Shown: positions 47,919 through 57,616, counted from the first letter of the stretch. The stretch: DNA of 64,000 nucleotides from Bacillus sp. DTU_2020_1000418_1_SI_GHA_SEK_038 (GCF_032341175.1 NZ_CP135435.1:3348001-3412000); one strand, 5' to 3'. Numbers and translations are program-made. Notes: a model not told the origin generated them from the sequence alone.

Positions 47919-48431
47919 TTACAAATCCTTTTTCAATTCCCTAACCACATGGCCAAGCTCAGGTAAAATCAGTTTATTCATGGCTAAGCGTACAGCACCA
48001 GAAGAGCCTGGTGTTGAAAATACAGCCTTATTTCTAACAACTCCTGCAACGGCCCGAGAAAGAATGGCTGCTGATCCAATATCCTCTTGGTAGCTAAGCA
48101 TTCTAAATAACTCCCCAAACCCATTAATTTCTTTATCGAACAATTCCTTGACGGTTTCAATCGTTATATCACGGAAGGCGATGCCAGTTCCTCCATTCGT
48201 AAGGACGACATCAATGTCTGGATCATCACACCCTTTTAGGACTTCCTTTCGAAGCTCATCTCCATCATCTATTACGATTACATAGTCCTTTACAATATGG
48301 CCTTCCTCTTGTAAAAGTTCAATCATTAGCTTCCCGCTTTTATCAGTTTCCTTATTGCGTGTATCACTAACGGTAATCACTTTACAGGTGACCTGCTTCG
48401 GAGCTTCCATCTTATGTTCAATTGTACTCAA
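47919..48431 (-). CDS. moaB: Molybdenum cofactor biosynthesis protein MoaB
   Basis: MoaB/MogA-family protein acting on molybdopterin (adenylylation in relatives). The 170-residue sequence has ITVSDTRNKETDKSG, the TNGGTGIAFRDITIE motif (about 86-100) and the C-terminal PGSSGAVRLAM. The start is a TTG that overlaps the stop of the EcsC-family gene by 4 bases, with AAGGGGGAAA upstream, so the two are coupled. Confidence 0.93.
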   Translation of the reverse strand: MSTIEHKMEAPKQVTCKVITVSDTRNKETDKSGKLMIELLQEEGHIVKDYVIVIDDGDELRKEVLKGCDDPDIDVVLTNGGTGIAFRDITIETVKELFDKEINGFGELFRMLSYQEDIGSAAILSRAVAGVVRNKAVFSTPGSSGAVRLAMNKLILPELGHVVRELKKDL

Positions 48432-49270
48432 GTGGATTTTCCCCCTTTCTTATACAAGTATCGATATTGATAATATTTGTGAGCAAACTCGGTTACTTTT
48501 CGTGTTAGCTGATAATTTGTACCGGCACCAATAGCTATACTAATTAACGGAAGTCCTTTGATAGACTTATTTCGAAACATGTATATCGCCAAGCCTTTTA
48601 ATAACTGTTTTACAGGCTGCTCCAACCAAGAGACATTTGCAATTTCCTCTACACCCTCATAAAAATAAAAATCCTGTTCATTGTGCAATTCACTGATTAA
48701 CTCTTCCCAAGCCCTCATTTGCATGCGTGATGGAAGTGTGGCAGCATGAAATACTTTAAGAGAACTCATCATTTCATAAGGGGTATTTACTTCTATACCA
48801 TATGTCATCGCAATGAGCTGAACAACTCTCAAATTAATGACAGCCATCGCGGGAATATCTGCACCAAGCATAAGTGAACTTCCTGTCCCAGCTAAGCCAC
48901 CTTGGGCAAAGGAATATAGCCGGTGGCGGGCAATTTGCTGCTGGGCTATGTATTGAAGCTGATCAATCGTTAATAATTGTAAGTCTCCCACGCTCTCGAT
49001 TTGTAAATTAAATACTCTGCCTGCCTGCAGGATCCTTTCTTTTGCATCTATTTGCAACTGAGATCCTTGAATTAAGGCGTGAAGATGAAACATCCAATTA
49101 TCCATTGAAGTAAATACCTGCTGCTGAATATTCTCTGGAAGTAAAGCAAAGGATTTCTCCATATATTTTTCATAAGTTAATTCAAAGTCATTTGATTCAT
49201 AGTTGTAAAGTTTGTGTTCCCACTCTTGAATTTCGGACCAGACCTTTTGTTCCCGTTCGGTCAATGACAT
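48428..49270 (-). CDS. EcsC family protein
   Basis: A 280-residue member of the EcsC family, named for the third gene of the B. subtilis ecs ABC transporter operon; no function is known. It lacks clear long membrane helices apart from a moderately hydrophobic Gly/Ala stretch (about 128-155, GGLAGTGSSLMLGADIPAMA) and one near 235-260. The ATG after GGAGG gives MSLTEREQ; an ATG five codons upstream is less well placed. It is coupled to moaB. Confidence 0.85.
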   Translation of the reverse strand: MSLTEREQKVWSEIQEWEHKLYNYESNDFELTYEKYMEKSFALLPENIQQQVFTSMDNWMFHLHALIQGSQLQIDAKERILQAGRVFNLQIESVGDLQLLTIDQLQYIAQQQIARHRLYSFAQGGLAGTGSSLMLGADIPAMAVINLRVVQLIAMTYGIEVNTPYEMMSSLKVFHAATLPSRMQMRAWEELISELHNEQDFYFYEGVEEIANVSWLEQPVKQLLKGLAIYMFRNKSIKGLPLISIAIGAGTNYQLTRKVTEFAHKYYQYRYLYKKGGKST

Positions 49271-49401
49271 GCAGATTTCCTCCATTCAATATTCTATTTT
49301 TATTGGTTGTATTAAACAATATTGCTGACGACAGTTCGCCATATATGCACATGTTCTCTAAGTTATTCGTCCCGAATAAACCCGGTTCACACGCACACAT
49401 A

Positions 49402-49433
49402 TGGCTAAATCTACAACATCACTAATTTAGCCA
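49402..49433 (-). other. Inverted repeat between ackA and the EcsC-family gene
   Basis: TGGCTAAAT / ATTTAGCCA perfect 9-bp arms, but no T-run on the minus strand. It may be a weak or factor-assisted terminator for ackA. Confidence 0.4.
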
Positions 49434-49475
49434 TTTAATTTAGTATAGCATAACCTAAGTGGGAAATTCTTCTAT

Positions 49476-50666
49476 TTATATATGAGCAAGTCTTACAACA
49501 TCCCTCGCTATCATCACTTCCTCGTTCGTGGGAATGACTAGCACTTTAACTGGAGAATGTGGGTAGTTGATAAAAGCTTCCTCTCCGCGCACTTTATTAA
49601 GTGCAGGATCCCAATAAACTCCCATAAACTCTAAACCTTGAAGAATACGTTCACGAATGACGTCACTATTTTCTCCAATGCCGGCTGTAAAGATAATCGC
49701 ATCAACGCCAGACATACGTGCCGCATAAGAACCAATGTATTTATGAATTTTATTTGCAAATACTTCTAGTGCTAATTTGGCTCTTTCGTTTCCTTCTGCC
49801 GCTTCCATTTCAATATCACGAATATCACTTGAAAATCCGGATAATGCCAGCATTCCGCTCTTTTTGTTTAGAATATCCAGCACATCATCAGCTGTTTTAT
49901 TAGTTTTTTCCATGATGAATGGGATTAACGCAGGATCAATATTTCCAGAACGGGTTCCCATTGTCACACCAGCTAAAGGAGTAAATCCCATTGAAGTATC
50001 AATCGACTTTCCGCCTTTAATTGCTGCAATACTTGCTCCGTTCCCTAGATGGCATGAAATCAAACGCAGCTGACTTAAAGAACGTCCAAGCATGCCGGCA
50101 GCACGCTGGGATACATACTTATGAGAGGTGCCATGGAAGCCATATTTTCTAATTCCATATTTTTTATAATATTCATAGGGCAGGCTGTACAAGAAGGAGC
50201 TCTCAGGCATAGTTTGATGAAAAGCAGTATCAAACACAGCCACTGCCGGCACCTTTGGCAGAACTTGCTTGAAAGCATTAATTCCTGCAATATTAGCTGG
50301 ATTATGGAGGGGAGCTAGTTCTGAATATTCTTCAATTTTCGCCTGAACCTCATCTGTAATAATCGCTGAATCTGAAAATTCTTCTCCTCCATGTGCAACT
50401 CTATGGCCAATGCCCTCAATTTCATTTAATGAATGAATAATTTTTAACGATGTTAATTTATTTAGCAAAAGAGCAACAGCCGCATCATGATTAGGAATAA
50501 TCGCTGTTTCCTTTATTTTTTTGCCATTTGCAAATATATTAAATACCCCTGCACTCTGCCCAATTCGCTCTATTAAACCTTTCGTGATAACCTCTTCACT
50601 CGGCATGTCAAACAGCTGGAATTTCAATGAAGAACTTCCGGCATTTATCGCTATAATTTTCGCCAT
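49476..50666 (-). CDS. ackA: Acetate kinase
   Basis: Makes ATP from acetyl phosphate in acetate overflow, and activates acetate in reverse. The 396-residue chain begins [16 protein letters not shown], has the second signature [10 protein letters not shown] and contains [10 protein letters not shown] and [13 protein letters not shown]. The ATG has a GGAG-type site. It stands downstream of ytxK as in B. subtilis. No convincing cre site was seen upstream, although ackA is CcpA-activated in B. subtilis. Confidence 0.97.
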   Translation of the reverse strand: MAKIIAINAGSSSLKFQLFDMPSEEVITKGLIERIGQSAGVFNIFANGKKIKETAIIPNHDAAVALLLNKLTSLKIIHSLNEIEGIGHRVAHGGEEFSDSAIITDEVQAKIEEYSELAPLHNPANIAGINAFKQVLPKVPAVAVFDTAFHQTMPESSFLYSLPYEYYKKYGIRKYGFHGTSHKYVSQRAAGMLGRSLSQLRLISCHLGNGASIAAIKGGKSIDTSMGFTPLAGVTMGTRSGNIDPALIPFIMEKTNKTADDVLDILNKKSGMLALSGFSSDIRDIEMEAAEGNERAKLALEVFANKIHKYIGSYAARMSGVDAIIFTAGIGENSDVIRERILQGLEFMGVYWDPALNKVRGEEAFINYPHSPVKVLVIPTNEEVMIARDVVRLAHI

Positions 50667-50767
50667 CTTTCAACCGCTCCTTTATCTTGGCTCTTATAGG
50701 TCTCCCTTATTTTGCACTATAGTCGCTATTAATATCTCTTATTTTCCCATTGAAAACAACATGAAGA

Positions 50768-50792
50768 AAGAAGCTGGGAAAATCAGCTTCTT
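50768..50792 (-). terminator. Terminator downstream of ytxK
   Basis: AAGAAGCTG / CAGCTTCTT stem with a 7-base loop just past the ytxK stop, followed on the minus strand by TCTTC. Confidence 0.65.
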
Positions 50793-50794
50793 TT

Positions 50795-51781
50795 CTATTT
50801 ATTTTCTTTATACCATCCATCAATTTTTAACAGTATTTTCTCAACCTCATTTGTTTTGGACAAGCTCGGAAGATTGGCAAGCAGCACTTGCTTTGGCGGC
50901 TTTACGCCATCGCCTTTTTTCTGAAGAATAAAAATGCTTTTGGCTGCTTTTTCATTTTTAAAGAGAGAAAGAGGCAGCTGCAATAGCCCTTGGATGTTTG
51001 CATGCTTCTTAATAAATCCGTGAAGCTTAGGCGCCTGCTCACTTTCAAATAGACCATTTGGAACGATTAAAAATAAATATCCGCCTTCTTTAACATGACG
51101 AATACTCTGTTCAATAAATAAGTGATGAGCATATGTATGGCCTTGATCGGCTTTTATTTCATAGTCTGCTGCTCTCAGGTCGTTCGGATAATACCCAACA
51201 GGCAGATCACTTACGATAGCATCAGCCTCATCTATAAATAATGGCTCCAAACTATCTTGATTGAAAAGTCGAAGTGGATGCTGCTGTAAATTGGCGTTTA
51301 CATAACTAAGCCTTATTAAAATATCATCGATATCAATCCCAGTAGCATGAATTGATTTATTTGGCTGCTGATTGATTACAGTCGTTAAAAGGTTGCCAGT
51401 TCCAACTGCAGGATCAAGTAATCGGTATTCATTGTTCTGCACAAACTTATTTACAAGATAGCCAATTAGCAGTCCAACAGCATCTGGTGTCATCTGGTGA
51501 TTGGGCTGTATCATCTCGTTCATCCCTTTAAGTATCGCGAGCTGAAAGGACTTCCGAATTTCTTCCTTAGTAAAATGGTCCATTTGAATTGATTCATAGC
51601 CTTTTTTTAACCTTTTTGCCGTTAATTCACTTAACTCTTCCTGTATGATACTTTCATGAAACATATTTTCCCCTGTTTCAGCTAATGCTTCTAAATATGT
51701 ACAAGACAGCTCTTCTTTTATCATTATTGCTGTTTCATTAAAAACTGTAAACAATTCCTCAACCGGAGTCGTTTTATTCAT
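50795..51781 (-). CDS. ytxK: N6-methyltransferase-like protein YtxK
   Basis: A 328-residue class I SAM-dependent methyltransferase resembling the N6-adenine DNA methylase domain. An N-terminal helical part (1-95) precedes the SAM motif LLDPAVGTGNLLTTV (about 115-129); the catalytic-loop position reads SDLPVGYYP rather than NPPY, so activity on DNA is doubtful. It is conserved beside ackA in Bacillus, without a partner specificity or restriction gene here. The ATG after GGAGG gives MNKTTPVEEL. Confidence 0.88.
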   Translation of the reverse strand: MNKTTPVEELFTVFNETAIMIKEELSCTYLEALAETGENMFHESIIQEELSELTAKRLKKGYESIQMDHFTKEEIRKSFQLAILKGMNEMIQPNHQMTPDAVGLLIGYLVNKFVQNNEYRLLDPAVGTGNLLTTVINQQPNKSIHATGIDIDDILIRLSYVNANLQQHPLRLFNQDSLEPLFIDEADAIVSDLPVGYYPNDLRAADYEIKADQGHTYAHHLFIEQSIRHVKEGGYLFLIVPNGLFESEQAPKLHGFIKKHANIQGLLQLPLSLFKNEKAAKSIFILQKKGDGVKPPKQVLLANLPSLSKTNEVEKILLKIDGWYKENK

Positions 51782-51859
51782 TATAAATCCTCCCGATTCT
51801 TTCTCTGTCCTATTGTACAGACCTTTTTGCAGATTAACAAGATTAAGCAAAGTAAAGCA

Positions 51860-51888
51860 AAAGCGCCCTAGATTATCCAGGGCGCTTT
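51860..51888 (-). terminator. Terminator downstream of tpx
   Basis: AAAGCGCCCT / AGGGCGCTTT perfect 10-bp stem with a 9-base loop; TTTTGCTTT continues on the minus strand. Confidence 0.85.
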
Positions 51889-51913
51889 CTGTTATACACT
51901 TTCAAAATTTCTA

Positions 51914-52414
51914 CTACCTCGCTGCCTTTGCAGCTTCTACCGCAGCTTCATAGTTTGGATGGTCAGTTGCTTCGCTCACATATTCTGCGTAGGTAACTGT
52001 GTCATTTGAGTCTACTACAAATACTGCGCGAGCTAATAGACGCAGTTCCTGAATTGCAACCCCGTATGCTTCACCGAAGGAAAGGTCGCGATGATCAGAA
52101 AGAGTTTGAACATTTTCAATTCCTGCTGCTGCACACCAGCGTTTTTGTGCGAAAGGAAGGTCTACGCTAACAGTTAAAATCTTTACATTATCTAATTTCG
52201 AAGCTTCTTCATTAAAACGGCGAGTTTGTGCGTCACATACTCCTGTATCAATGGAAGGAACGACACTGATTAAACGAACTTGGCCTTTAGAGTCTGCCAA
52301 AGTCACAGCTGATAAATCATTGGCAAGAACCTTAAATTCAGGAGCTTTATCTCCTACTTTCACTTCATTTCCTAAAAGTGTTACTGCGTTTCCTTTAAAA
52401 GTAATATTTGCCAT
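51914..52414 (-). CDS. tpx: Thiol peroxidase
   Basis: Atypical 2-Cys peroxiredoxin reducing hydroperoxides with thioredoxin. The 166-residue protein has the peroxidatic Cys60 in [14 protein letters not shown] and the resolving Cys94 in KRWCAAAG. The ATG giving MANITFKGN is 9 bases after AAGGAG; an ATG overlapping that site and another further up are rejected. A consensus promoter lies upstream. Confidence 0.96.
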   Translation of the reverse strand: MANITFKGNAVTLLGNEVKVGDKAPEFKVLANDLSAVTLADSKGQVRLISVVPSIDTGVCDAQTRRFNEEASKLDNVKILTVSVDLPFAQKRWCAAAGIENVQTLSDHRDLSFGEAYGVAIQELRLLARAVFVVDSNDTVTYAEYVSEATDHPNYEAAVEAAKAAR

Positions 52415-52450
52415 CTTATTCATCTCCTTAAACAATATATGTACATTGTA

Positions 52451-52479
52451 AATATATCCTCTTAACTAAAGATTTGCAA
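52451..52479 (-). promoter_or_regulatory. Sigma-A promoter of tpx
   Basis: TTGCAA and TATATT with a 17-base spacer, 36 bases before the start codon. Confidence 0.7.
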
Positions 52480-52532
52480 TTTTATTGACTTTATTTATTC
52501 CTTACTTTAACCATTAAATGTAGCCAAAAAAA

Positions 52533-52565
52533 AGTTAACCTTCCTGAAATTTCGGAAAGTTAACT
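52533..52565 (-). terminator. Terminator downstream of ytfJ
   Basis: AGTTAACCTTCC / GGAAAGTTAACT near-perfect stem with eight T residues on the minus strand. Confidence 0.88.
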
Positions 52566-52572
52566 ATGTGAA

Positions 52573-53037
52573 CTAAATATTTAAATCCTGCTTTGGCCCG
52601 TCATATTCATTTGTTTGGGTTTGATTGTTGCTTCCCTGGTTATTCTTGTTATTAAACATTTGCTGAATTTTGTCTACTGCCTGAGGAGCAAGATCGAGTA
52701 TTCGCTCGTATAAATGAGTACTTTCATCAAGGTGAACCATCTTCACTCCGTTTGAATTTACGATAAGAAAGGCAATTGGTGTAATGGAGACTCCCCCGCC
52801 GCTTCCTCCCCCGAATGGATGACCGCCAGATTGTCCCTGCCCGCCGCCATTTGATTGTCCTTCTAGCTTAAATTCGCTCCCGCCAGCTGCGAAACCGAAT
52901 CCAACCTTTGAAACAGTTAAAATCACACTGCCATCTGGTGTTTCAACAGGGTCACCGATTATTGTATTAACATCAATCATTTCTTTCAGATTTTCCATGG
53001 CAGTTGTCATTAGTCCTTGAATTGGATGCTCAGACAT
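52573..53037 (-). CDS. ytfJ: Sporulation protein YtfJ (GerW family)
   Basis: A 154-residue GerW-family protein. The conserved core runs MENLKEMIDVNTIIGDP to VSKVGFGFAAGG; a Gly/Gln-rich linker follows (about 78-100), then GGGVSITPIAFLIV, and an Asn/Gln-rich tail. In B. subtilis it is a forespore protein important for spore germination. It sits 18 bases after ytfI. Role here is by homology. Confidence 0.92.
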   Translation of the reverse strand: MSEHPIQGLMTTAMENLKEMIDVNTIIGDPVETPDGSVILTVSKVGFGFAAGGSEFKLEGQSNGGGQGQSGGHPFGGGSGGGVSITPIAFLIVNSNGVKMVHLDESTHLYERILDLAPQAVDKIQQMFNNKNNQGSNNQTQTNEYDGPKQDLNI

Positions 53038-53055
53038 ATACTGCGCCCCCCTTTT

Positions 53056-53745
53056 CTATATTGATTTGGTTTTATTATTAGATAAGGCAGATAAGGGCTT
53101 TGATTTAAAATTAGGTCTTCCGCCTTTCCAATATTTAAGCAATTTTATTCCTGCTAACATAGCATGTCCGATTCGAAAATAAATAATACATGAAATGGTT
53201 GTCTTGGATAATGCAAATTGAAATTGAGGAGTAATGCTTAAGATAGGACTAGCCTTAAGCTTCATATAGTGACTGATTATGCCTACAATACTCCCTTTAA
53301 TGGCCCAAAATGCACCTGTAAGCATTCCTGTGTAAGCAGCATCTCCAACCCCTATAGCTGTGTGCCATTCCACCTTTTGGATCGTAACCTTTCTCAGAAA
53401 CTTCTTAATAATTTTATGAAGGGATACTACTTTTCTAAGTAGCTCTTTCATATCATGGAAACTATTTAGCAGATCATCAGCATCAAATTGTTTCGTATCT
53501 TTCTTAACCGATTGATCTTTCGTACCCTTCTTTTGTTTAACCACAATAGTTGGTGAATTATCATCAATTTTAATTAGCGGAAGTTCTACTTTATATCTAA
53601 TCAGACCGAACCAGGCCCTGAATTCAACTTTTAAATGATCATCATCATTATGATGGTCATAATGAAAATAAACCTTTAATTTCGTAATAAGAATGATAAT
53701 AAAAATAATGACTAGTATCCCAAATGCAATAAGAATCCATTTCAA
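53056..53745 (-). CDS. ytfI: DUF2953 membrane protein YtfI
   Basis: A 229-residue protein with one N-terminal membrane span (about 2-22) and a DUF2953 region, including EFRAWFGLIRYKVELP and the WHTAIGVGDAAYTGMLTGAFW motif near 131-152, with a second hydrophobic segment there. Conserved directly upstream of ytfJ in Bacillus; function unknown. The tail is basic (KSKPLSALSNNKTKSI). Confidence 0.88.
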   Translation of the reverse strand: MKWILIAFGILVIIFIIILITKLKVYFHYDHHNDDDHLKVEFRAWFGLIRYKVELPLIKIDDNSPTIVVKQKKGTKDQSVKKDTKQFDADDLLNSFHDMKELLRKVVSLHKIIKKFLRKVTIQKVEWHTAIGVGDAAYTGMLTGAFWAIKGSIVGIISHYMKLKASPILSITPQFQFALSKTTISCIIYFRIGHAMLAGIKLLKYWKGGRPNFKSKPLSALSNNKTKSI

Positions 53746-53792
53746 AATCGAGTCACAACCTTTCAGCCTATTATTATTTCCGCCAAAAGGAA

Positions 53793-53833
53793 AAATAAAC
53801 CTGCAGGCTTTAAACAGCCATGCAGGTTTATTT
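53793..53833 (-). terminator. Terminator downstream of the RDD gene
   Basis: AAATAAACCTGCA / TGCAGGTTTATTT 13-bp stem with inner GGCT / AGCC pairing and a T-run on the minus strand. It ends the sppA-yteJ transcript. Confidence 0.92.
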
Positions 53834-53847
53834 AAGGATATTCAACA

Positions 53848-54378
53848 TTATTTTTCATGAATAACAGTCGTGTCTGTAAAAAGATCATGCAGTCCTTGTT
53901 TTTTTGGTAAAAAAGCAACAATTATGTACCCAATCATAATCGTAGCTGAAATGAATCTTCCAATCCATTCTCTAAAGAGAATTGTACCCCATGTTAGTTT
54001 TTTTCCCTTTAAATCAACTACCTTTAAGCCAAATGCCATTTTTCCTAACGTTTGATTAAAGAATCGCGTCATTAGAACAAAATAAGCATAAAACGTAATT
54101 GCAGTTGCAATCGAAATCGGCGCAAAGGTATTAAATTCTGTAAGCGGAATATCTAATAATCGAAAGATAGGATTGATCAGGATGCGATCAATACTGCCAA
54201 TGACAATTAAGTCCAGCAAATAAGCCCAGAATCTCATCCAGAAGCCAGCAAAGCGAACGGAAACAGGCTGGCCCTTTTGCTCATTTATATTTTGATTGTC
54301 CTCTGATTCAGGCTTTTTCAACACTGGTTCTTCGCTGTTTCTATTATTTACATTCAATTCCTCATCAAATTCATTCAT
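53848..54378 (-). CDS. yteJ: RDD family membrane protein YteJ
   Basis: A 176-residue protein with an acidic, Asn-rich N-terminus (1-40) and an RDD domain: the motif RFWAYLLDLIVIGSIDR (about 50-66), then hydrophobic segments near 50-70, 88-108 and 145-163. It lies 11 bases after sppA, as in B. subtilis, where YteJ partners SppA. Adjacency suggests the same here. Confidence 0.9.
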   Translation of the reverse strand: MNEFDEELNVNNRNSEEPVLKKPESEDNQNINEQKGQPVSVRFAGFWMRFWAYLLDLIVIGSIDRILINPIFRLLDIPLTEFNTFAPISIATAITFYAYFVLMTRFFNQTLGKMAFGLKVVDLKGKKLTWGTILFREWIGRFISATIMIGYIIVAFLPKKQGLHDLFTDTTVIHEK

Positions 54379-54389
54379 CTTTGCACCTC

Positions 54390-55400
54390 CTATTCTGCAT
54401 ATAAATACATGAGACGCGGTGAATTAGGCTGTGATAAAAGCTTCATCAGCCCCGCCATTTCGATATCATTGCCCATAAGCTTTTGTGCTCCCATGCTAAA
54501 TATTGAACCAAAACCAAGGTTTTCAGTATATCTCACAACCTGTGCACCCTTTAGTTTATGATCCTGTTTAAGGGTTTCAATGACATCATCCAAGTAGCCA
54601 AATCCATCAATTAAGTTTAATTCCTGCGCTTGTCTTCCGTCATATATTCTGCCATCAGCAATTTCTTTTACTTGGGCAACAGGAATATTTCGTCCTTCAG
54701 AAATGACCTTTACAAATCCTTCATAGGAATTATCGATCATTTTTTGAAGGATTTCTCTTTCTTCGGCTGTCATTTCTCTTGAAGGACTCATGATGTCCTT
54801 ATATGGCCCGCTTTTAATAGTAACAAAGTCAACACCATACTTTTCGGCTAAGCCAGCATAATTGACACCTTGCATGATGACTCCTAAAGAACCAGTTAAC
54901 GTTTCAGGGCTAGCGAAAATTTTATCAGCCGGCGCTGAAATATAATATCCGCCTGAAGCCGCCATAGATCCCATTGAAACATAAACTGGCTTCTTCGTTT
55001 CCGACTGGATTTCTTTGATCTTATCATGTATTTCTGCACTTTCAACGACCCCGCCCCCAGGAGTGTTGACCCGTATGACAACTGCCTTTACCGTTGAATC
55101 GTCCTTAATCTGCTCAAGCTTCTTCATAAAACTCTTATGGTTGTAGCCTGCAGATGTAAAAATAGAAGTCGCTTCTCCTGTATCTTGAATCACTCCATCT
55201 AAATCAAGGACAACAATTTTCTTCATTTGATTGCCCTCATCCATTATTTCTTCAACAAAACCGGCATTGCTTGAAGCAAATAAATCAGTAATGGAAGTCT
55301 CAAAGTCTTTAAATGCCAGTCCCGTTAAAAAATTCGTCACAATTGAAAAAACAAATAATACACCCGCAATCCCTAATGCGGCCCATCGTTTACCAGTCAT
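54390..55400 (-). CDS. sppA: Signal peptide peptidase SppA
   Basis: Membrane-bound Ser/Lys protease that degrades released signal peptides. The 336-residue chain has an N-terminal anchor (about 7-27), the catalytic Ser149 in GSMAASGGYYISAPAD and Lys201 in TIKSGPYKD, with the oxyanion segment NTPGGGVVES near 113. The short single-domain form is typical of Gram-positive bacteria. It is the first gene of an operon with yteJ. Repeat copy B lies just upstream. Confidence 0.95.
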   Translation of the reverse strand: MTGKRWAALGIAGVLFVFSIVTNFLTGLAFKDFETSITDLFASSNAGFVEEIMDEGNQMKKIVVLDLDGVIQDTGEATSIFTSAGYNHKSFMKKLEQIKDDSTVKAVVIRVNTPGGGVVESAEIHDKIKEIQSETKKPVYVSMGSMAASGGYYISAPADKIFASPETLTGSLGVIMQGVNYAGLAEKYGVDFVTIKSGPYKDIMSPSREMTAEEREILQKMIDNSYEGFVKVISEGRNIPVAQVKEIADGRIYDGRQAQELNLIDGFGYLDDVIETLKQDHKLKGAQVVRYTENLGFGSIFSMGAQKLMGNDIEMAGLMKLLSQPNSPRLMYLYAE

Positions 55401-55426
55401 TGATTAATCCTCCCCTTAATTGAAAT

Positions 55427-55543
55427 GCGGAAGCGCCTTGGTCACCCCCGACAAGCACAAGACGAGCCTCCCAGAAAGGTGTTCTTTACCTTTTTGGGAG
55501 GATTGGCTTGTGACCTCGAGGGGGTAGGCGCTGTAGCTAGACA
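55427..55543. repeat. Dispersed hairpin repeat (copy B) between sppA and nadK
   Basis: About 117 bases running GCGGAAGCGCCTTGG to GGCGCTGTAGCTAGACA, in the opposite orientation to copy A. It folds as a long hairpin: CCCCCGACAAGCACAAG pairs with CTTGTGACCTCGAGGGGG, and CCTCCCAGAAAGGT with ACCTTTTTGGGAGG, around GTTCTTT. The rest of this 331-base gap is AT-rich and holds the nadK promoter region. Confidence 0.78.
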
Positions 55544-55731
55544 GTTCTCGAATTCGAAAAAGCTAATTTTTTTCATTATCTTTATACAATCCAGTCTTTC
55601 ATACGTATAAAACTTTAAAAACGTTTCAAAAAAGTGTAAACTGAGTCGAGAAACATTACCTATCATACCAAATTTTTCAATGCTATTGTTTAATATGAAC
55701 TTAATTATCTCTATTTTTTGGAGGAATACAC

Positions 55732-56532
55732 ATGACTACTCGTAGAAACGTCTTTTTTTATTATAATAATAATTCTGAAATGAGAGAAAGGGTTGAACCC
55801 CTTTATGAGCTTGCACAAGCCCATCACTTCAATGTTGTTACGGATTACAAAAAAGCAAACTTAATTGCAAGCATTGGCGGTGATGGTGCGTTTTTGCAGG
55901 CTGTTCGGAAAACAGGCTTTAGAGATGATTGTTTATATGTCGGAATATCTACCTTGGATAGTCCTAGTCTGTATTGCGACTTCCATATTGATTATTCAGA
56001 TCAAATGAGTGAAGCGATGACAAATGAAAAGATTGAAGTCCGCCGATATCCAACTATTGAGGTATCTGTTGATGACCAAACCTCCTTCTATTGTTTAAAC
56101 GAATTCAGCATACGCTCAGCCATTATTAAAACATTTGTATTAGATGTGTTTATTGATGATTTTCATTTCGAAACGTTCCGAGGCGATGGAATGGTTGTGG
56201 CAACGCCGACAGGGAGTACTGCATATAATAAATCATTAAGGGGTTCAATTGTAGACCCGCTTCTTCCTTGTTTGCAAGTCAGTGAAATGGCTTCCTTAAA
56301 TAATAACCGCTACCGGACACTTGGTTCGTCCTTTATTCTAAGCGGCGACAGAAAATTAACATTTGGGGTTGTGCAGGACGGGAATGATCATCCTACAATG
56401 GCAATGGACAATGAGGCATTAAGCATTCAGCACGTAGAGAAAGTTGATATTAAACTTAGTGGTAAAATCATAAAAACAGTCAAATTAAAAGATAATTCAT
56501 TTTGGGAAAAGGTACAGAGAACATTTTTATAA
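55732..56532 (+). CDS. nadK: NAD kinase (second paralogue type, YtdI)
   Basis: Phosphorylates NAD to NADP. The 266-residue protein has the family motif SIGGDGAFLQAVR (about 47-59, with Asp51), the conserved NE motif in CLNEFSIRS, and GDGMVVATPTGSTAYNKSL. Its position between sppA and rarD corresponds to ytdI, one of two NAD kinases in B. subtilis; the other (ppnKA) would be elsewhere. The ATG follows GGAGG. Confidence 0.94.
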   Translation: MTTRRNVFFYYNNNSEMRERVEPLYELAQAHHFNVVTDYKKANLIASIGGDGAFLQAVRKTGFRDDCLYVGISTLDSPSLYCDFHIDYSDQMSEAMTNEKIEVRRYPTIEVSVDDQTSFYCLNEFSIRSAIIKTFVLDVFIDDFHFETFRGDGMVVATPTGSTAYNKSLRGSIVDPLLPCLQVSEMASLNNNRYRTLGSSFILSGDRKLTFGVVQDGNDHPTMAMDNEALSIQHVEKVDIKLSGKIIKTVKLKDNSFWEKVQRTFL

Positions 56533-56541
56533 AGAAAATTT

Positions 56542-56569
56542 GAGGAGCTGCCCCCATGAACAGCTCCTC
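56542..56569. terminator. Terminator between nadK and rarD
   Basis: GAGGAGCTG / CAGCTCCTC perfect stem with a 10-base loop. Neither strand has an ideal T-run; the minus strand continues AAATTTT. It lies between convergent genes. Confidence 0.6.
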
Positions 56570-56594
56570 AAAAATATTATTTTTCTTATTACTC

Positions 56595-57527
56595 TTAAAC
56601 TCCTAAACTATTTCCCTTATTTCTTTTTGAATTAAATAAAACAAAAAGCTTTGTCTTAGATAATGAATAAATTGTAATCGCAGACCAAATAAAGATAAAT
56701 GAAATTAAATGTATTTTCGTAAAATGCTCATGATAAACGAATACGCCGAGAATCAATGAAATAGTAGGTGCAATGAATTGTAAGAATCCCATAGTGGACA
56801 TCGGTATTTTTTGAGCGCCCTTCGCAAAATATAAGAGCGGGATTGCTGTAGCCGCTCCAGCTCCAATCAGGAGTATATCAGTTCCAATTGATACAGATAA
56901 GAACGATTGCGTCCCTTTTACGAAAAGAACGGCCATATAAACAAATGCTATTGGGGTTACCACTAGTGTTTCTAGAGCCAACCCAATAGAGGAATCTACC
57001 TTTATCATCTTTTTGGATAGTCCATAAAGGCCAAAAGAAAAAGCAAGAAGAATAGATATCCATGGAAAGCTTCCATAAGAAATAGTCAGAACAAGAACGC
57101 CAATTGTCGCTAACGCAAAAGAAAGATACTGTGCGTACGATAATCTTTCCCTAAAAACAATCATCCCCAATAATACACTAACCAATGGATTTATATAGTA
57201 ACCAAGGCTAGCTTCAATAATCTGATCTGTATTAACTGCCCATATGTAAATAAACCAGTTACAGCTTATTAACATAGACGCTATAATAAGTGCAGATAAT
57301 TGTTTTTTATTCGTACGGAAGTTTTTCAGTATTTGAAGAAATTCTTCCCACTTTTTTGTTACAAGCAGAACACCGACCACAAAGAAAAAGGACCAGAAAA
57401 TTCTGTTGACCAAAATTTCGTCCGCGTTTACTTGATGTAGAAGCTTCCAATAAATCGGCAATAATCCCCAAATGATGTAGGAAAAGCCAACATAAAAGAC
57501 ACCTATCTTTATATCATTATTTTTCAT
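56595..57527 (-). CDS. rarD: EamA family transporter RarD
   Basis: A 310-residue member of the drug/metabolite transporter superfamily, RarD type. Ten hydrophobic helices can be counted, with two EamA repeats (about 10-145 and 155-290) and the family's opening FYVGFSYIIWGLLPIYWK. The substrate is unknown (E. coli RarD is a predicted chloramphenicol-resistance permease). It stands alone between nadK and ytcJ. Confidence 0.88.
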   Translation of the reverse strand: MKNNDIKIGVFYVGFSYIIWGLLPIYWKLLHQVNADEILVNRIFWSFFFVVGVLLVTKKWEEFLQILKNFRTNKKQLSALIIASMLISCNWFIYIWAVNTDQIIEASLGYYINPLVSVLLGMIVFRERLSYAQYLSFALATIGVLVLTISYGSFPWISILLAFSFGLYGLSKKMIKVDSSIGLALETLVVTPIAFVYMAVLFVKGTQSFLSVSIGTDILLIGAGAATAIPLLYFAKGAQKIPMSTMGFLQFIAPTISLILGVFVYHEHFTKIHLISFIFIWSAITIYSLSKTKLFVLFNSKRNKGNSLGV

Positions 57528-57616
57528 TTTTATTCCTCAATTCTTTCTAGTATCGAAATATTACTATTATAATTCGTACTGAAAGATTCTGGCAATCTTT
57601 TAATTTTACCCATTTA

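Noticed and set aside
50667..50794. Search for a cre site upstream of ackA
   Set aside because: TGAAAACAACATGA near 50752 lacks the central CG of the consensus. CcpA activation of ackA is known in B. subtilis but cannot be supported here.
50795..51781. YtxK as part of a restriction-modification or defence system
   Set aside because: The catalytic NPPY-type motif is replaced, no restriction or specificity gene is nearby, and the gene is syntenic in ordinary Bacillus genomes.
52415..52480. PerR or Fur box at tpx
   Set aside because: TTTACAATGTACATA-like words share too few positions with TTATAATNATTATAA.
55425..55666. Open frames across repeat copy B on both strands
   Set aside because: They are by-products of the hairpin repeat, lack ribosome binding sites, and their match to the frame in copy A reflects the shared DNA rather than a protein family.
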